Part shown: piece after piece, positions 15,001-30,000 of the stretch | How the letters are laid out: each line of letters begins with the position of its first letter | How positions within the stretch are numbered: the stretch's first letter is position 1 | Assembly: GCA_020055645.1 (NCBI GenBank) | Contig: CM034547.1 | Coordinates: forward strand, 37,179,909-37,243,908 | DNA from: Tomocerus qinae | Lineage: Eukaryota > Arthropoda > Collembola > Entomobryomorpha > Tomoceridae | Length of the DNA: 64,000 bases | Reading direction: 5' to 3' | Notes under the pieces: generated by a model | What the model was told of the DNA's origin: nothing | The model's input: the letters and a program-made list of their open reading frames with translations, nothing else | Databases searched by the model: none | Translations under genes and position numbers: made by a program

Positions 15001-18000
15001 CAACAAAGATAAGTAATTAAAAGATTGGCTCGCTGGCTATTTCAGCAATTTTATGAGATTTTGATATCGGCCAATCGAAATTATGGAGAATACGTTTTCC
15101 AGGATGACAAGGTGCATGCTTCGTTTACAAGCTAAGAATTAAAGTACATGCACACAATAAACTTTAACGTATATGTATAATGTACAAATACATATTACAA
15201 CAATGAGAACTTAATACAAACAAATTATGCATTGTGGTATGTGCAAAATTTTTAAATTATTGAATTCGATTGCCATCGGTTTACATTGTATCTTTTATAT
15301 TATCACCCAAGTAGCTTTGTCATTTATAACAGATTGTGTTTGGATTGTGAAATGAGAAATATCAGCAAGTAGCGATAGACCCACCATGAACTGAGACAGA
15401 GTTTTCGACGTATCAAAAATTCAAAAACTGTAACTTTTACTTTGCTCAATTGTTTAAATTAAGAATAATAGTACTGTGATGCTATATACTACAACGACAA
15501 CTTGGTAACAAAGCTGAAGATAAAGGAGATTAACGTATTAACACACGAGTATACTTACACATAGTATTAACTAACGAACGATTGATTCTTTTTTTGATCA
15601 ATTGATTGTTTTGCTTTACTGCAAAATAGTACATTTTCGGCTGTGTCAACAGTATTTTTTATTCTATATACTTAACGAAACGAGTATGAACCAACATTTA
15701 CATGAACATATTTACCTCAATTAATATAGGGGCAATAAAGTGTGCTTGTAACAGTAACGTTCCTTTTTTGTTTACCTGAATACCTACTGTCTGTGTCCAA
15801 TTCACCTACATTAAAACTACCTACCTAGTGTATTTGTGTTTGTGTCTTTTGGTCATAGCCACAAGGCAAAGCAAGAACAAACGTGAAGCACATTTCTAAA
15901 AGATACAGTCACCAAAATGTATTCATGCTATTTAACAAATCTTTTTTGTACACAATTTTATTTTGTGTGAAACGCTAGGGTAAACATAACATACGCAGTA
16001 TCCTCATACTAGCAAATACAAGCATATAAGAAATAAACATAGATTCGACTTAAGTACCTTAATGTATGAAAGCATGGAATACCATACGAGTTACGGTAGT
16101 AGGAAGAATAGGAAAATCATTTAGAAGAAAGAACCATGTAAGCACATAACACAGTAAGCAGTTTATAGGTAGATAAATGCACAGCAGTGTATATGTTAAG
16201 TATGTGTTTTTAGCATGCATGCAGCTATGTGATAATATTAATATTGTGTGTTCTTGTATTATAATGTAATTTGTCCTTTAAAATACAGTTAGTGCTACAA
16301 GCAGAAAAAAATTCAAGGAGGAATATCAAAAAATAATCATTTTCAAAACATTTTGTCTTTTTGAACAAAAATTTTTTCTCTATAGTACGGGTAGGTTTGT
16401 AAGTGATCCTGTACACGATCTTGTTCACTAAAGTTTCTTAGATAAGAATGAGGGTATTATGTGAATGTGTTACTAAAAACAAAGTTAAGCTTTCTTTCTT
16501 CTTCTAGCTAACTTCTTCTAAGCGTTTCTTCTTTTACTTATGCCAAATTAAATTATGCCTTACATGGCCACATAAACTATTAATAATTACAACATCCGTT
16601 ACGACTAAGAAGAGGTTCTACAGGAACAGAAAAACCTATTTAGCCGAGAAACTCAAGGCAACAAAAAACTAAATGTCATTACTCAGGTGTTCATTGGATA
16701 GAAACGATGAAGATGAAACAACAGTTTGAAAGTTGGAGAGAAATGGCTTGCATATTTCTTGTACATATTATAACACAAAGGTATCTTGTAATGGAGAAAG
16801 CTTGGAAAAATGTTAATTTTGATACAAAGAAATAATAATGAAACTAAATGAATGTAATTACTTCGTTACGTTTACGTATACTAACTCCACAAATACAAAA
16901 AGGAAATTAAATTAAGTGTGTCTAGTGAGTAGTGAGTCTCTCATATTTTGGAGGCAATAGACTTGAAAGGAAATTACTTTGTCCTTATTTGATCAAGAGC
17001 AATGAATCAAAGTAAGAAAGAAATGAGTTGAATTGGAAATCATAGCTGGGTGACCTGACTATACCTAACCATTCACTAAAATATCGGGTTGTACCTAATA
17101 AATATGTGAGTAGCAGTATGTAGTAGTTAGTCAAGAAAACATTCTTTTAGAAACTGAGACGAGCGAGTGCCCTGCTTTCCTCGGAATCAGAATTGAACAT
17201 CTGGATGGATGGACATGTGCATGAGCATTAGCGTCTACGCTTTTGTTGTTACTTGTAAGACAGACATGTATGTATCTTCACTACTTATAAGGGACCTCTT
17301 AGGTCTTACCCTTACCTAATCTATTTTAGTGTGCCACAACCAGACAGCCTCTCTAACAATACATACAGCAGTTGTAGTTTCTATACCACCAAACTATAGG
17401 ATAAATGGTACACACTTTTGTCTGATTTAGGCGTAGAATTTCTAGGCAGGTGACTATGTAAAAAAACTGAATGATACAGAGAATACAAACTTAAACTTTA
17501 CAGATGGCAGGTTAGGTATAAATAAAACACAAAACACTATTATTTATATAGCAAATGCTAAATGTGGGCATGTTCACATCCGAATATCTTTTGTAGGTAC
17601 GATATACCAAAGTAAGGTGAAGGAATTTATAGAGACTATTGTACTTTACGGACTCGGAAGTTGTATTTAACCGACTAGTTAATAAGTGTACCTATAGAGA
17701 CTTGCGGACAAAAGGGAAGTATTAGGGTGCGTTAGTCGAGTTGTCCGGAGCACTAGCATTGAACACAGACTGTAAGTATCTGCAAGCCTGAAATATCGTT
17801 CAAAGATTTCACGGTCCATATATAAATCTTTGAAGCTACTAAAGTGAGCATATCTATACCATTATAAGTTGTATGGTATGAAAAATTAGGCTCAATGTGA
17901 GATAGGGTACTACAAGGTAAGTAGAGTAAAGGGCAGACTTGATTCAAAATCAGTTTGGGCACATTTAAAAATGTTCTTTCCCCCCACTGCCATTCAATAA

Positions 18001-21000
18001 ATAGTGTGAAAACGATATAGTCTTTGAAACATTCATTATAAGTAAAATATCCCTGGGTCCAGGTAATACCAAACTGGAACCCTGAGAACTGTCAAAAGAT
18101 GTCCAATACAGTGTTTTGGCTTAGGTACTTAGGATTCTATTGTACACAAATGCAGAGTAAGGGATGTTATATGTTATATGTATCAAATAAATACTACTAT
18201 TTAATTGTAAAAATACTTACTATGTATAAAATGATATCTAGACAGTTTTTGGTCTTTTTGTGTATGTATTTTTGGTAAAGATCAATAGAAGGTACCGAAC
18301 AGATACATATTGAGAGGTATAAAATCAAATAAAAATATAGCTGTCTGCAAGTGCACTTAAATGTGTGAACCCACATATAATGCATAACACAAAGTTCTAA
18401 TTTACATATTAGAAATAAGAAAGTATTTTGATATACACCTATATAGCGTTAAGGTGTATTTGGATGCTACTTTTATGTTGTCAGTTAGTTAAGTACTTTT
18501 ATTTGGATTCTTTGTGCCCCGCCTTTGCCTTTGTCTCGCTATTTCACTTCGATTTCAATAAAACCAAATCACAACTTTCAATTCTCTAGAAATCTTCACA
18601 ATTCTCTACAAATGTTTAGGCATTGGTCTATATAGCATATATCTGTTTTCTGATACTATAAAAATGGACCAACTTTGTAAGCGAAGCCGTGTCATGTCAA
18701 TAGATGTTCCTTAAAGTAAGTTAGAGTTTTGTATCTAGGTATATTGTTTTGATTGAATCACGTTACTCATTATTACACAAGATAATTCAACTTCATTCGT
18801 GCAAAATGAAAACAAACAAAATAAATGATTTATAGGAACTACTTCCTGTAACAGATATTGATCGACTAATCACCATGTGCAAGTGTTAATACATTACCTC
18901 TTGTAACTTGTTCTCGAACAGAAACAGAAAATATACCTACGTATTTGTTTTAGTGTTCACAGTCTAGTCAGTTTTATTATACGCGAGTTTCCCTATATTG
19001 TACTACTATCTCATACAGTAACGTTTCTCATCGAACTATATAGCAAACCTGGCTCAGTTAAGTAAACTGTAGCTGCGATTGCAAGCAATCTAACGAAAAT
19101 CTGTCATACATGTTAAATGTACATATTTATACCTACATTGCCAATGTGTCATGTAATTTGTACTGTACTGCTTCGTTAATTATTATCGGGGAGTTATATG
19201 GGACCGTGGGACTCTGTTAATATCTTCTCCTATAAAATGTGAATCAAATCCATCCAGGTAAACATTTTCACATGCATACATTATATTATTAAAAAATTGT
19301 CCTGATTCCTGGTTTGGGGAATTAAATGAAGTTTGTACGCATGTTAGAACTACTGAAAACGAGAAACTTTGGGTTAGGTAAGTTTGTTGTTTTGAAATGT
19401 GAGGTCGCCGTTAGTCTCTTAAACCGGTCAAACTAACCCATTACCCTTCCTCCAACACTGAGCAATGGCTGTTTTGAGTCGTTGCGTATAATACTAGTAG
19501 ACGAAAAGAGAACTGGCCAATAGTCATTCAAAACTCAAGAGACAAGTGCGTTACTCAACAATAAGCTTTGTCTTCGTTTCAAATTCACACAGAATACACA
19601 GTGGTCATTATAATTGGAAGTTGTGAATGCTATTAAACCTCCTTCAATCAAGCATTTTGATGGATCAGACCTCCTAATTTCTTTCCCTTTATCAGCATTT
19701 GGACCAAATTTGGATATCCCAAATATCAAGTAGTGGCTAGTAGCCAATGTTAAGTAGCCAACAGTAAAATATATTGGTTATTATTTTGCTAGTAGATTAT
19801 AAGAAGTTTCGTACTGGTACTACGTACACAAGTTTAACACAAATTTAAGTCAAGTGGTCATATTAGTAGTTAAGCCACATAAACGCGTATATGCAAAGCA
19901 AAGCAACACTCAAGTTTACAATTATTACCAACAATCAATCAACCCTTCCTCATTTTCTTTCTACTTTATACCTTAAATTCTCCAAATAATGACTACCCAA
20001 TTCCCAATGGTGGAGTTTTAAAGCTTCAAGAAAACCTTTACATCTTGACTCGCGCGCTGCCTTCAGCTTTATAATTACTTGTACTAAAGGATATGATTTT
20101 TTCATATTTCCACTATCAATACTACGATGAGAAAAGTTCTATCTACCTGGCACCTTGACTTTTGAGTCACTAGGTAGTCTCTGAAGTTACTTGCATGTAC
20201 TTACTAAGCATTAACTATTTTTCAACAAGTTTTACCTTATTCCCTACGTAAGATATATTTCTTATTATCTTCAGGAATGGAGCAGTTTATTAAGCATATC
20301 AAGTATACTGTAAATCGGAAGTAATAAATAGTGCATCAATTTTCTAAAAATTTTGCAACTAAGTCATTTTGTATATTGGGAAAAAGTGGATATAGCCAGT
20401 GTCTTTAAATGGACATCTTAAATCATTAGTTCTTTTAGTATGAACTAAGGCCACAATAATTAGTGTTATGCAATGTTATACTGGAATCTAAAAAATCTAA
20501 AGTGGTTTGCCTTGTCCAAAAACAATTAGATATAGTGCTCAGCAATACCTTTTCAATTTGGGTAAATAAGTGGACAAAAAGAAAAGTCACACAGCAAGTC
20601 TTATTATTATTCCTTCGTGACCCCTTGAAAGGGACAGAATAGAGACAATGAAAATATTGTAGGCATTTTCATTTATACGATATTAGAAAATGTAAATATA
20701 ATATTACTACTTGTTTAGTCCATTTATCTGTGTCGACCACGCTGAAGTCCTTGTTTTCTTCGGTCATGTTTTGTTCATGTTATGATAATGATTACATTGG
20801 ATTTGGAAGAAGCAAAACAGTGCACTAAGTTAAGTTCCTAGAGATAATAGGAAAGGGAAGTTCTTGGGCTTTCATTTTACAATGCAACCAAAGCAATTCT
20901 GTAAATAAATGTATAATAAGACTTTGTTGATATACTTATGCCTAACACATTTTAGATGCACAAGGTACCAACTCATGCTCATGTTGAAGCTTAACAATTA

Positions 21001-24000
21001 TCTATTGAACCAAATACAAACCAGTGCAATATACAACTTTGGTTACAATCTGAATGCAGTAGAAGCAGAACATGATCGACTGACTTATCGTACTCTTTTG
21101 ACTTGAAACTAAAATGAAAGGGTTGAGATTTCGTTAGGATAAAAGGGACTCAAGTTGCTAGCCTTTAAAGAAATATTAGTCTAGTGCACTGAAGTCTGAA
21201 GTTGTTGTGCTGTCTTGTGTACGTGTCCTTCGCTAACATTTTAAACTGTTTGATAAGGATTTCTATACTTCGACTATTTGTCCTATATTTGCCTTCTGAA
21301 TTCTTCTCTATATATATGTTCTGTATGCTCTAATGCTTGTTATAGAAAATAGATCATATAATATTATTATGTAGTGTTTAGTGCAGTGAGAGGAATTTTC
21401 AATACCGCCTTATTTACTTTCAACAATAGTAGCTTGAATCGAAATGAACGTACTACAGTGATAATATCTATATGTAAGAGTGAGAGACTAAATATCTATA
21501 GAAGTTTTTATGCTTTAAGACTACGAGAATAGATTGAAAAAGATTAATATTCTTTTCTTTGTAGGAAGGAAGGAACTACTCCATATGATTGACATGACAG
21601 GACAAGACCACACGATGCATATAAGTAATGTCAATAAAGGAAACAAAACGCATAACGCACTAGTTAGGCCGTGACAACACTTATCTTGTCAAATCAATGA
21701 AACATTGTAGACGTAACTAACTATTTCTATAAAGTAGTATTTATTGTAGTGATCATATTTTGTGTATGATACTGGAATATTGATGATAGTACTTGACTGA
21801 ATAACTTAAATGTCATACCAAAATCTTCTGCAGCTATTTATCACTAAGTTTTCTTTTTTCTGCATCTAATTTATTGCTACAATTTGCAATTCTGCAAAAT
21901 AATCTACTTTGTAATTGCAAATACAGCGTTTAATATTCATTAACACTATCGGTAGGCCTAGGCGCCTGTCGTTCTCACTACATCAATACTCATGTACAAA
22001 TACATGTCAGCCAGTAGCTGATGTCATGTAATGATATGAATTGTAAATGTCACATTTACATGTTTATAGATTGCTGCAAAACAGAGTCCTTAGAATAGGT
22101 ATTTATTATTCACCTTTTTATGTGCACATTCTGTCATAGTTTAACTCTAATTTTTGATAACATTAATGCACACTATGGTAGAGGAATAAAGGTATATAGC
22201 AACAAGATTATAAATATGATCTCATTTCTATGCTGCCGTCGAAAATTTGGTGACCTGCCATCAACTTCCTATCCTATCGGCAAAAAGTAAACTTATTATC
22301 TGTCTCTGCTCATCAACGCAGCGGCAGTACTATTGTCTCTCCGTCTACATAACGGTAAAATGTATATCTATGAACAAATATTTAGGCGATAAACAAATAG
22401 AGTTGTAAAATGCATAGAATGCAAATTAATAAACAATTGCTATTCGTTTAGTATTAACATAGATATTGCTGTGTTAGTATTCAGTTAGGTATTACATAAA
22501 CAAAAGGAAGACTTACTATCACTCACCGTGATAAAAGGAACAATTACTGGTTGCCCTCCAATATTTGTATATAGCCACCTACTATTCCATAATGTGCGTA
22601 TAGTAAGTATAGACACATTTAGTATAGACAGAAAAATGACAGGGTATAATGAAAATAGTTGGTCGCCTTCAATTTTACTAGGTACGACTAGTCTGATAAA
22701 CAACCAACAATGTCAGCCAGTTCAGGTCGAATCCAAATATAAAAGTAATTTCTTTAACAATAGTTTAGTTTACAATAGAGTCTAGTCCACCAACATGCAT
22801 AATGTTCTCATTAGCTAGTATACCTATCAATCACTATAATATGGAACTCTGTTGCTATAATGTCTTCTTGCTTCAGCCCTGCCTTGAATATTATAAATGC
22901 ATGCATAATTTCTACAGTACTAGTACACTTTTACAAATGAATTTTTAGAGGTTTGTTTTGTGCACTACTTCACTCCATTCCACTAGCTAAAGGAAAATTT
23001 TCTCGTAAAAATACATTAGTGGGAGAATAGTCATAAAAACTCACAATAGTAAACATATCGCACAATTTATACAATCACATTAGCTTTACTATTATTGCTC
23101 CATGTTTCACCTCTGCCTGTGCATGGAAAGGAGTAAGACATATAATGGGTGATGGATAGTAAATAGCACATTACAAACGTCATGGTGTTCATGGCATAGT
23201 ACATTGCCACTAAAATCTAGTCTTGGAACATAAATACAGCTTGGATGTGAACAAAATACGCATTAGAGCATAGGTGTACAGACAGAACGGTGTACATGAA
23301 CATCAAAAAGGTAGCTAGTTTTCTCTTTACTGTGTACTACAGGGCATCACACTAATCATCTTTTGTAGACTCTTCAGCATGCTGATTAATTGGCATTGTC
23401 ATTCTCATTCCTACAGACACATAAATACGAGTGAGTTTTTTGGTTTTGTTGACGAGTTTTGATCGCTCACTTGCATATACTTATTATATGTTAACTAATA
23501 TTTTACTGATTTATTAATCAATCCTTTTTAATAGAGGTATTGTAACTGGGTTCATTATAGTGTACATTAATTTAGCTCAGTTGCCCTTTCGTTTTTAAGT
23601 GTTTTTGGGAGAACAGTTAGTATTTACTGGTAAGATTGTTGCTACCCTTGTTTATAAATGAATTTTCTGAGTACTGAGACTGAGTAGTGAATACATTATG
23701 GCTTTACCGTGGTGCTTGGTGCATTTTCACAGTTGTTATTAGTATGTGTGTCAAAAATTATGTGAAAAAATTCATTAGAATTTTTATGTGAGCGCACCCA
23801 CATTTTATGAATACTTGTTTTGCTGGGAGTTTTATACTCATTTCAGCATTGATATTTCTGAAATAAAATATTTATACTAGTAAGTATGTTCTAGAAGAAT
23901 AAAATAAATAATTTTTTTGCTCCTAGTCTAAACTCTAAGTAGCTGTCGCCCCAACCCACTTTAATATCCATATTTTAGCAGTTGAGTTATAGGTAGTTAG

Positions 24001-27000
24001 TTATACTAGTACGTGAAAGTATTTGACTATTCGCTATTTTCTGAACTTTCGCAAAAGGAATTTGTACCTTTTCTGCCTTGTGATATGGTAGTTTTTATGT
24101 ATACCTAACTATGCAACAAATGACATTGACTTTTTGGATTCATTTATTATGAATGAGAATGAGGATTCAGGCGAAAAATGCCTTTATGGTAACATCAATT
24201 AATGATGGCCAGGAATTCAGAGAATTAAATATGAAACTGTCACGGCTTATGGGCGGATGAATGAGTAGGTTAGTTTTCTGATTTCCCTGAGTTGTTGTGA
24301 GAAATAAGTCATAAATTGGCAACATGTGAATTGTTTATTGCGAAATCAACAGAGTTAACGTTTCCTTAATACGTGAAGGGACTGAAATTCAAAGTAATAC
24401 TGTTGGCTTCAAAAGCTTTTTATGTCCTAGTCCTAATGTCACAAAGTCGGTGTTGACAAATGGTACAACTAAATACAACAGAAAAGAATGTCTAATACAG
24501 AGATGGAATATTTTAATACATTATTTATGCAGACACTATGAATTTTATCAATTGCAAAACTATCACACAAGGATCAAGAACAACACTGATATTGATATTA
24601 TGACGTGGGAATTTCAGTCTGTCTTGTCATGAACTTCAAATAAATATTATAAATTTCAACTTCTAGGTAGGAGATATTGTACTTCCATTCTAATCCCTAT
24701 CATTCTCTATGTATTAGAAAAAGATAAACCTACAATGCTGATATTCGGAAGAAAGTTCAGCTCCTTACCGAAAGATAAAATTATTGGTAATGATAAATGA
24801 TAACAATAAGAAAAGAACATTACGTGCTTACAGATGTTCACTATATAACGTTTCAAATTGTAGCTAATCACAAAACAAAAAATATTTAAAACCGTTAGTA
24901 AATAGTATAACACAAAGCAAAAGATAATTATTAATCGTTTGCATGAAATATCAAAACAGCATATCCACACAGGTCTACTGTTATTTACTAAGCAAATAAT
25001 AATGGAACTGTTCTGCTGTGTTCACATATTTGCAGCTCATGAAATTCGATTCGAGACTGTTTTATTGTACATTCTCAGTAAACGAATAAAATTGAACAAA
25101 TGAACTGCCTCTGAGTGAAGTCTCTGTTTTTATTTTATGAGGGCATAATTGTGATATAAACACTTCTGCTGCAACTAAAGTAAAAATAACCAATTCAGCT
25201 TATACTGTCACATCACACATATGACATAATGGTAATGATTCACATCCACAAGAAAACAATTTCCTCGTACAGAGAACATAAAATGGCAATAAAAAGTCTC
25301 GTCAGTATAAGGCAGGGGATGTATAACACATCAGCATTGAGTTTTTATACTAGTCTTCAATCTTTTATAAGTACATAATCGAATTCATTAGACTGCAGTG
25401 TGTTGTGTTTTATCATCACTATTTACTTCAACCACGCACGCACTCAACACAATCCTTATGTACATATTACAGATAGATATTACGATGTGCAACTGCAAGT
25501 ATGTATATAACACTAATATCCAATTAACATCTATGCCTTTTAAAGTTTAAGCATCACAAATCAATTTTCTTCTTCGGTTCGCTAAACCCCATAAAAAGTT
25601 TTTGATTTACTTTCCGACATAAGCAGCGACATGTCTTTGATGAATGACATGTACAGATAAGTGTGAGTACAATAATTGTTATTGTATTTCATTATTATTA
25701 TCATTACACAATAAAAATGAAATTAATGAGTTCTGGTCGTGATCCCTAGTTCCCTAGAGCTTCTATTATTATAAACACACAACTACAGGTCCCTAGTCGA
25801 TAGAAATCGATTACTTTGCATAAACTTCGGAATTAAATAATATGCACGTTCTATTAGAGAGATTCCGCTCTACTGTCAAACTGTTGAGTTGAGTAGGATA
25901 GAGTATTTAGACTCATTATTATATCAATGCATACTGCAACTGAACATTACATATAGTCTATAACAGAAATTTGATCTATAATCATGAACTAATCATAAAT
26001 TTTAGCTACCTAAATAATACGTGCCGCTGTATTTATTTATTCCACTTTATCTTCCGCCTACTATCACTGGAAGGAAGCTGTACTTCATTTACAAATTAAA
26101 TTGTTAAGACTTAAATTGATATTATACATAAATTATATCCATTACTACTAAGTGGTAAGTAGAAATGTATTGGTTTCACTTAACTTATCATGCATGGACA
26201 CACCGTAAATAATATCATACGTATCTTAAGCTAAGTGTATTATATCGATTCTATTTTTAAAGAATAATATCTCAGAAATTGAGAGTGTGTGAGAGCGGAT
26301 ATTATTACTTCAATACTTTGTAAATGTACAAACATGAGCAAAGCTAACATTTTCTATTATACGTTTTCCAAAAGGATATGGTACTGGGCAGTTTACCTTT
26401 TCAAGAAATCTGTATTAACACATTTCAAAAGCTACCAGGCAAAGACAAGAGGCAGTTTATATTTGTAGATTGGGATTTCATGGGTATGTACCCTCTAATT
26501 TATAGTTATAATATAAATGCATGGTAGACTGAATAACTAAGAAGGGACTTAAGAGTATCTAAGGTCATGGTATGGTGTACTATTATCTTATCCAGTTGCT
26601 AGCTTACATTCACGTCTGACGTTCACATGAAAACCATAAGGATCAGGAAAAGTGGGTAAGTAGTGATTGGTAAGTGCACTAAACTGAAGAGAAGCGATAG
26701 CAGAGTAGAATTGTCATGAGAATCAAGAAGAATCCACTAAAGAAGCTGACGGGTTCTGCTTCTAACTGGGATGGGGATCTAGAATATAGGCATAAATGTC
26801 GATAGTAACATAAACATAGTAATAATAGAGTGTAGCTGTATTGTAATTTTTCCAATCTGTCACAAAATATTACTATACAGTGTGTGATACTAACTGCTAG
26901 TGCTAACCTTACGACGATTTTAGGACCTCAATGCCTTTCTTTCAGTGCGTAGTTGCGCCCTATCTGTACCATACAGTTTCCACGTTCTACGACCCGTGGG

Positions 27001-30000
27001 ACCCTTTATCGCAATACATATGAGTTCACTGAAGTTGACTTATCTTTGTTCCTTAGAATTTTATTTATCTTTGACAACTACAACAGACCAAAAAGGGGAA
27101 GGCAGGAATATGTTTTAGGCATACAGGTATGTGATATGTGCCTAATATTACAATGATGCATAGTGTTATATAATAATCAAATCTAATCTTCTAATCTTAA
27201 TAAACTCTATGTGAACAAATATTTACTTTCTACTTTTACTTTACGAATTATTTCCACCATTCGAAATTTCGAAATGAATAGATTGGACACTAATTACAAG
27301 GACTGTTGGCTACTACTGTCCGTGTGTATTTATTTGGAAAAGACAATCGAGCTGGATAGAAAAGTGCTGGATAAAAACAATAAATTACATTTAGAAGTTA
27401 TTTTGTGTTAGCTACCGTGTATAGAGTAGGTAGTAAGTACCAATCTTACTTCCTTATTTATAAAAGTTATAACAATTAATATGGGATTGGGTACGAACTT
27501 TTTTAGTCTTAATGTACAGTGCATAGCATCCTTGTATCCTACCCTTATCATAATAACCATAACACACTCTATCTGTACTTCTCTTTCCTTTCCAATTTAA
27601 GTGCTCCAGACTTTTACCATAATATTATTTACTCCTTTTGCTTACTACTATATTTATATGTATTTATGTAGGAGTGAAGGTACTTAAAGTACTACTAGAA
27701 TATATGGAAAAGGTATGTCTGCATAGTTGCATAGAAAATGTGCTATTGACATGACATGGCATTTAAGTACAATTGATGTTAGATGGACGAATATAGTGTG
27801 GAAAATGGAAAAGTTAGTATTATGAGTCCTAGCTGGTAGGTAGGTAGAGGTACATCATAAATAATTATATGCAAAGCGAAATGACATAACGGTCTAAGTC
27901 TGAGGTCTGAGTTAGAGGCAGAGGGTTCTGAACTCAGCCCTAACTACAGTCAGAGTAAACCCGGACTTTCCTCAACCCGGAATAGGTACCTATTGTCCAA
28001 AATAGGTAATCACAATAGTAATCATATAATATAATCAAAAAGCTTCTAATTTTATGTTGAGTTTACACTGTTTACATCTTCTAAATATCAGCAGTACTTA
28101 ATATTCTGCATCTGAATCTAAAGATCTAATATGTTGCAGGTTATTAAATGCATTATTTCAATGAAGGATGTCTATTATTGCTGATGAACTAAACTCGGTA
28201 AGGTTCTGTAACGTTCTCAATGCTCGACATTATTAAAGTTCCCTTCCTTTCCTGGACTATTTGTATTGCAGTTGCCAGTTGCAGTCTTCAGTTCCAGCTT
28301 GGTGACAGCGTCGATAATATACACATACTCTTCATACTCTACATTTACGTTACTGTATTCAGTAACACAGTAACAATAAATACTTGTGTATACTATTAAA
28401 CATACTTCAATATTGCAGTATGCTGTATCTTATCTATGTAGGTATATACTATTAGGTACTGTACAGGGCTGTATGTTACTTAACTCTATCCTACTTCACT
28501 ATGAATTATTTTCTATTTATTGTCTAAGAAAGATTCATAGACAGAGATATTTATTTAAATGTACACATAAACTTCTTAGTCCTAATAATGTTCAGTGAAC
28601 ATGTTGCAATAAATTATAGTTCAATTTTACACTCATCCAAACTTCAATGGTGTTTGTTAGGATAGTCATTGGGTAGTTTCACTGACCAATCTTTCATACC
28701 TTAGCATTAGCTTGCCATGCACTGCAACGGACCACGTTTTACTTTTAAATACATGCGGTTCTATATTTTCTATATAGCACTACAAATAAAACTACTCCCT
28801 CACGTATGTAACAAAAGATAAGACTACTGACTACTGTGACTACTGTATACTACTACCTGCAAATGTAAAAGCATATATAGATGGCTGATATAGATAGATA
28901 TAGCTATGACTATATTATTATAGGAAAAAAGGCATTTACTAGATATTGCTACAAAATATTTGTACAAAATTAAATGATTCACTATTTTATACTTTGGATA
29001 TTATTTACACGAAAAAAAGTAATTGTAATATGTAAAGTAACTGTAAAGAAAAGAGTCAGTTTAAACACTTTAATTGGTAATACTGGAGGAACTGACTGCA
29101 ATTTTGCTTAAAATTATTACAGTATATCATACAATAATCCTCATTCCATGAAATCGTAGGATGTTATGTTGGTTTTCCCCGCATTGCTAAACTATATAAG
29201 CTATAGCAATTAATTTATCATCATCGTTTCTAAAAATTTCAAAAGTATTGTAAGTAAATAGTGGTAAAAGTGTATTGTACCTTGTATAGACCGTGATTCA
29301 AACAAGAGCATGTCTAGGTATCGAATACATAGTTAATAGGTGAAGAACTGAAGATAGGTAATAAGTTTTGTGTACCCCATTTCCGTATTTCCAATCTATA
29401 TACTTCACACCCAGTGTACCTAAAATACCACTTTTTGGACTTTTTTATCACAACCCTTATTAACCTTTTGCATAACGATTTGAGCCCATGGCCCATGGTT
29501 TAGCAGTTTTATCATTAAAAGGAAATTCCCAGTGGTATTTTTGTGCACTGTCCAGGTGATCACACAATTCGTACTCTATATTTCAACTTCACCCACCTCA
29601 CAAACTTAAAACTTAAACCCTCCCAGAACATGTACAAAACGAAACTTGTCGTAACCCCAAGCGCTAATTGTGTATTTTTAATAAAATAAATTGGTATGCT
29701 GCTTATGAATTATGTATTCCTTTCCAAGTTTGCACTGCTCAAAGCAACGATATCAGAATCAAAGCGATTTGTAGACAGTGTTTGTGTATTAGTGTAATTA
29801 TTATAAGTTGCATTACATTTTAACTATGTGTAGGTTACTTTAGAGGATTAAAACCATAAACAAATACTCAAGACGACATGGACAATATGCCATTGATCTG
29901 GTGTTTACGATGTAATGGCTTTATAAGCTATCACAACATTTTATATCAATATTTCTATTTTCCCTACCAAGATTTACAGCTGTCTGTGAAGTCTATTTCT

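Noticed and set aside
27880-28000. Possible tRNA or tRNA-derived SINE, with a GGTTCTGAACTC word like a B box
   Set aside because: The B-box spacing is off by one base, there is no clear A box, and no cloverleaf could be drawn.
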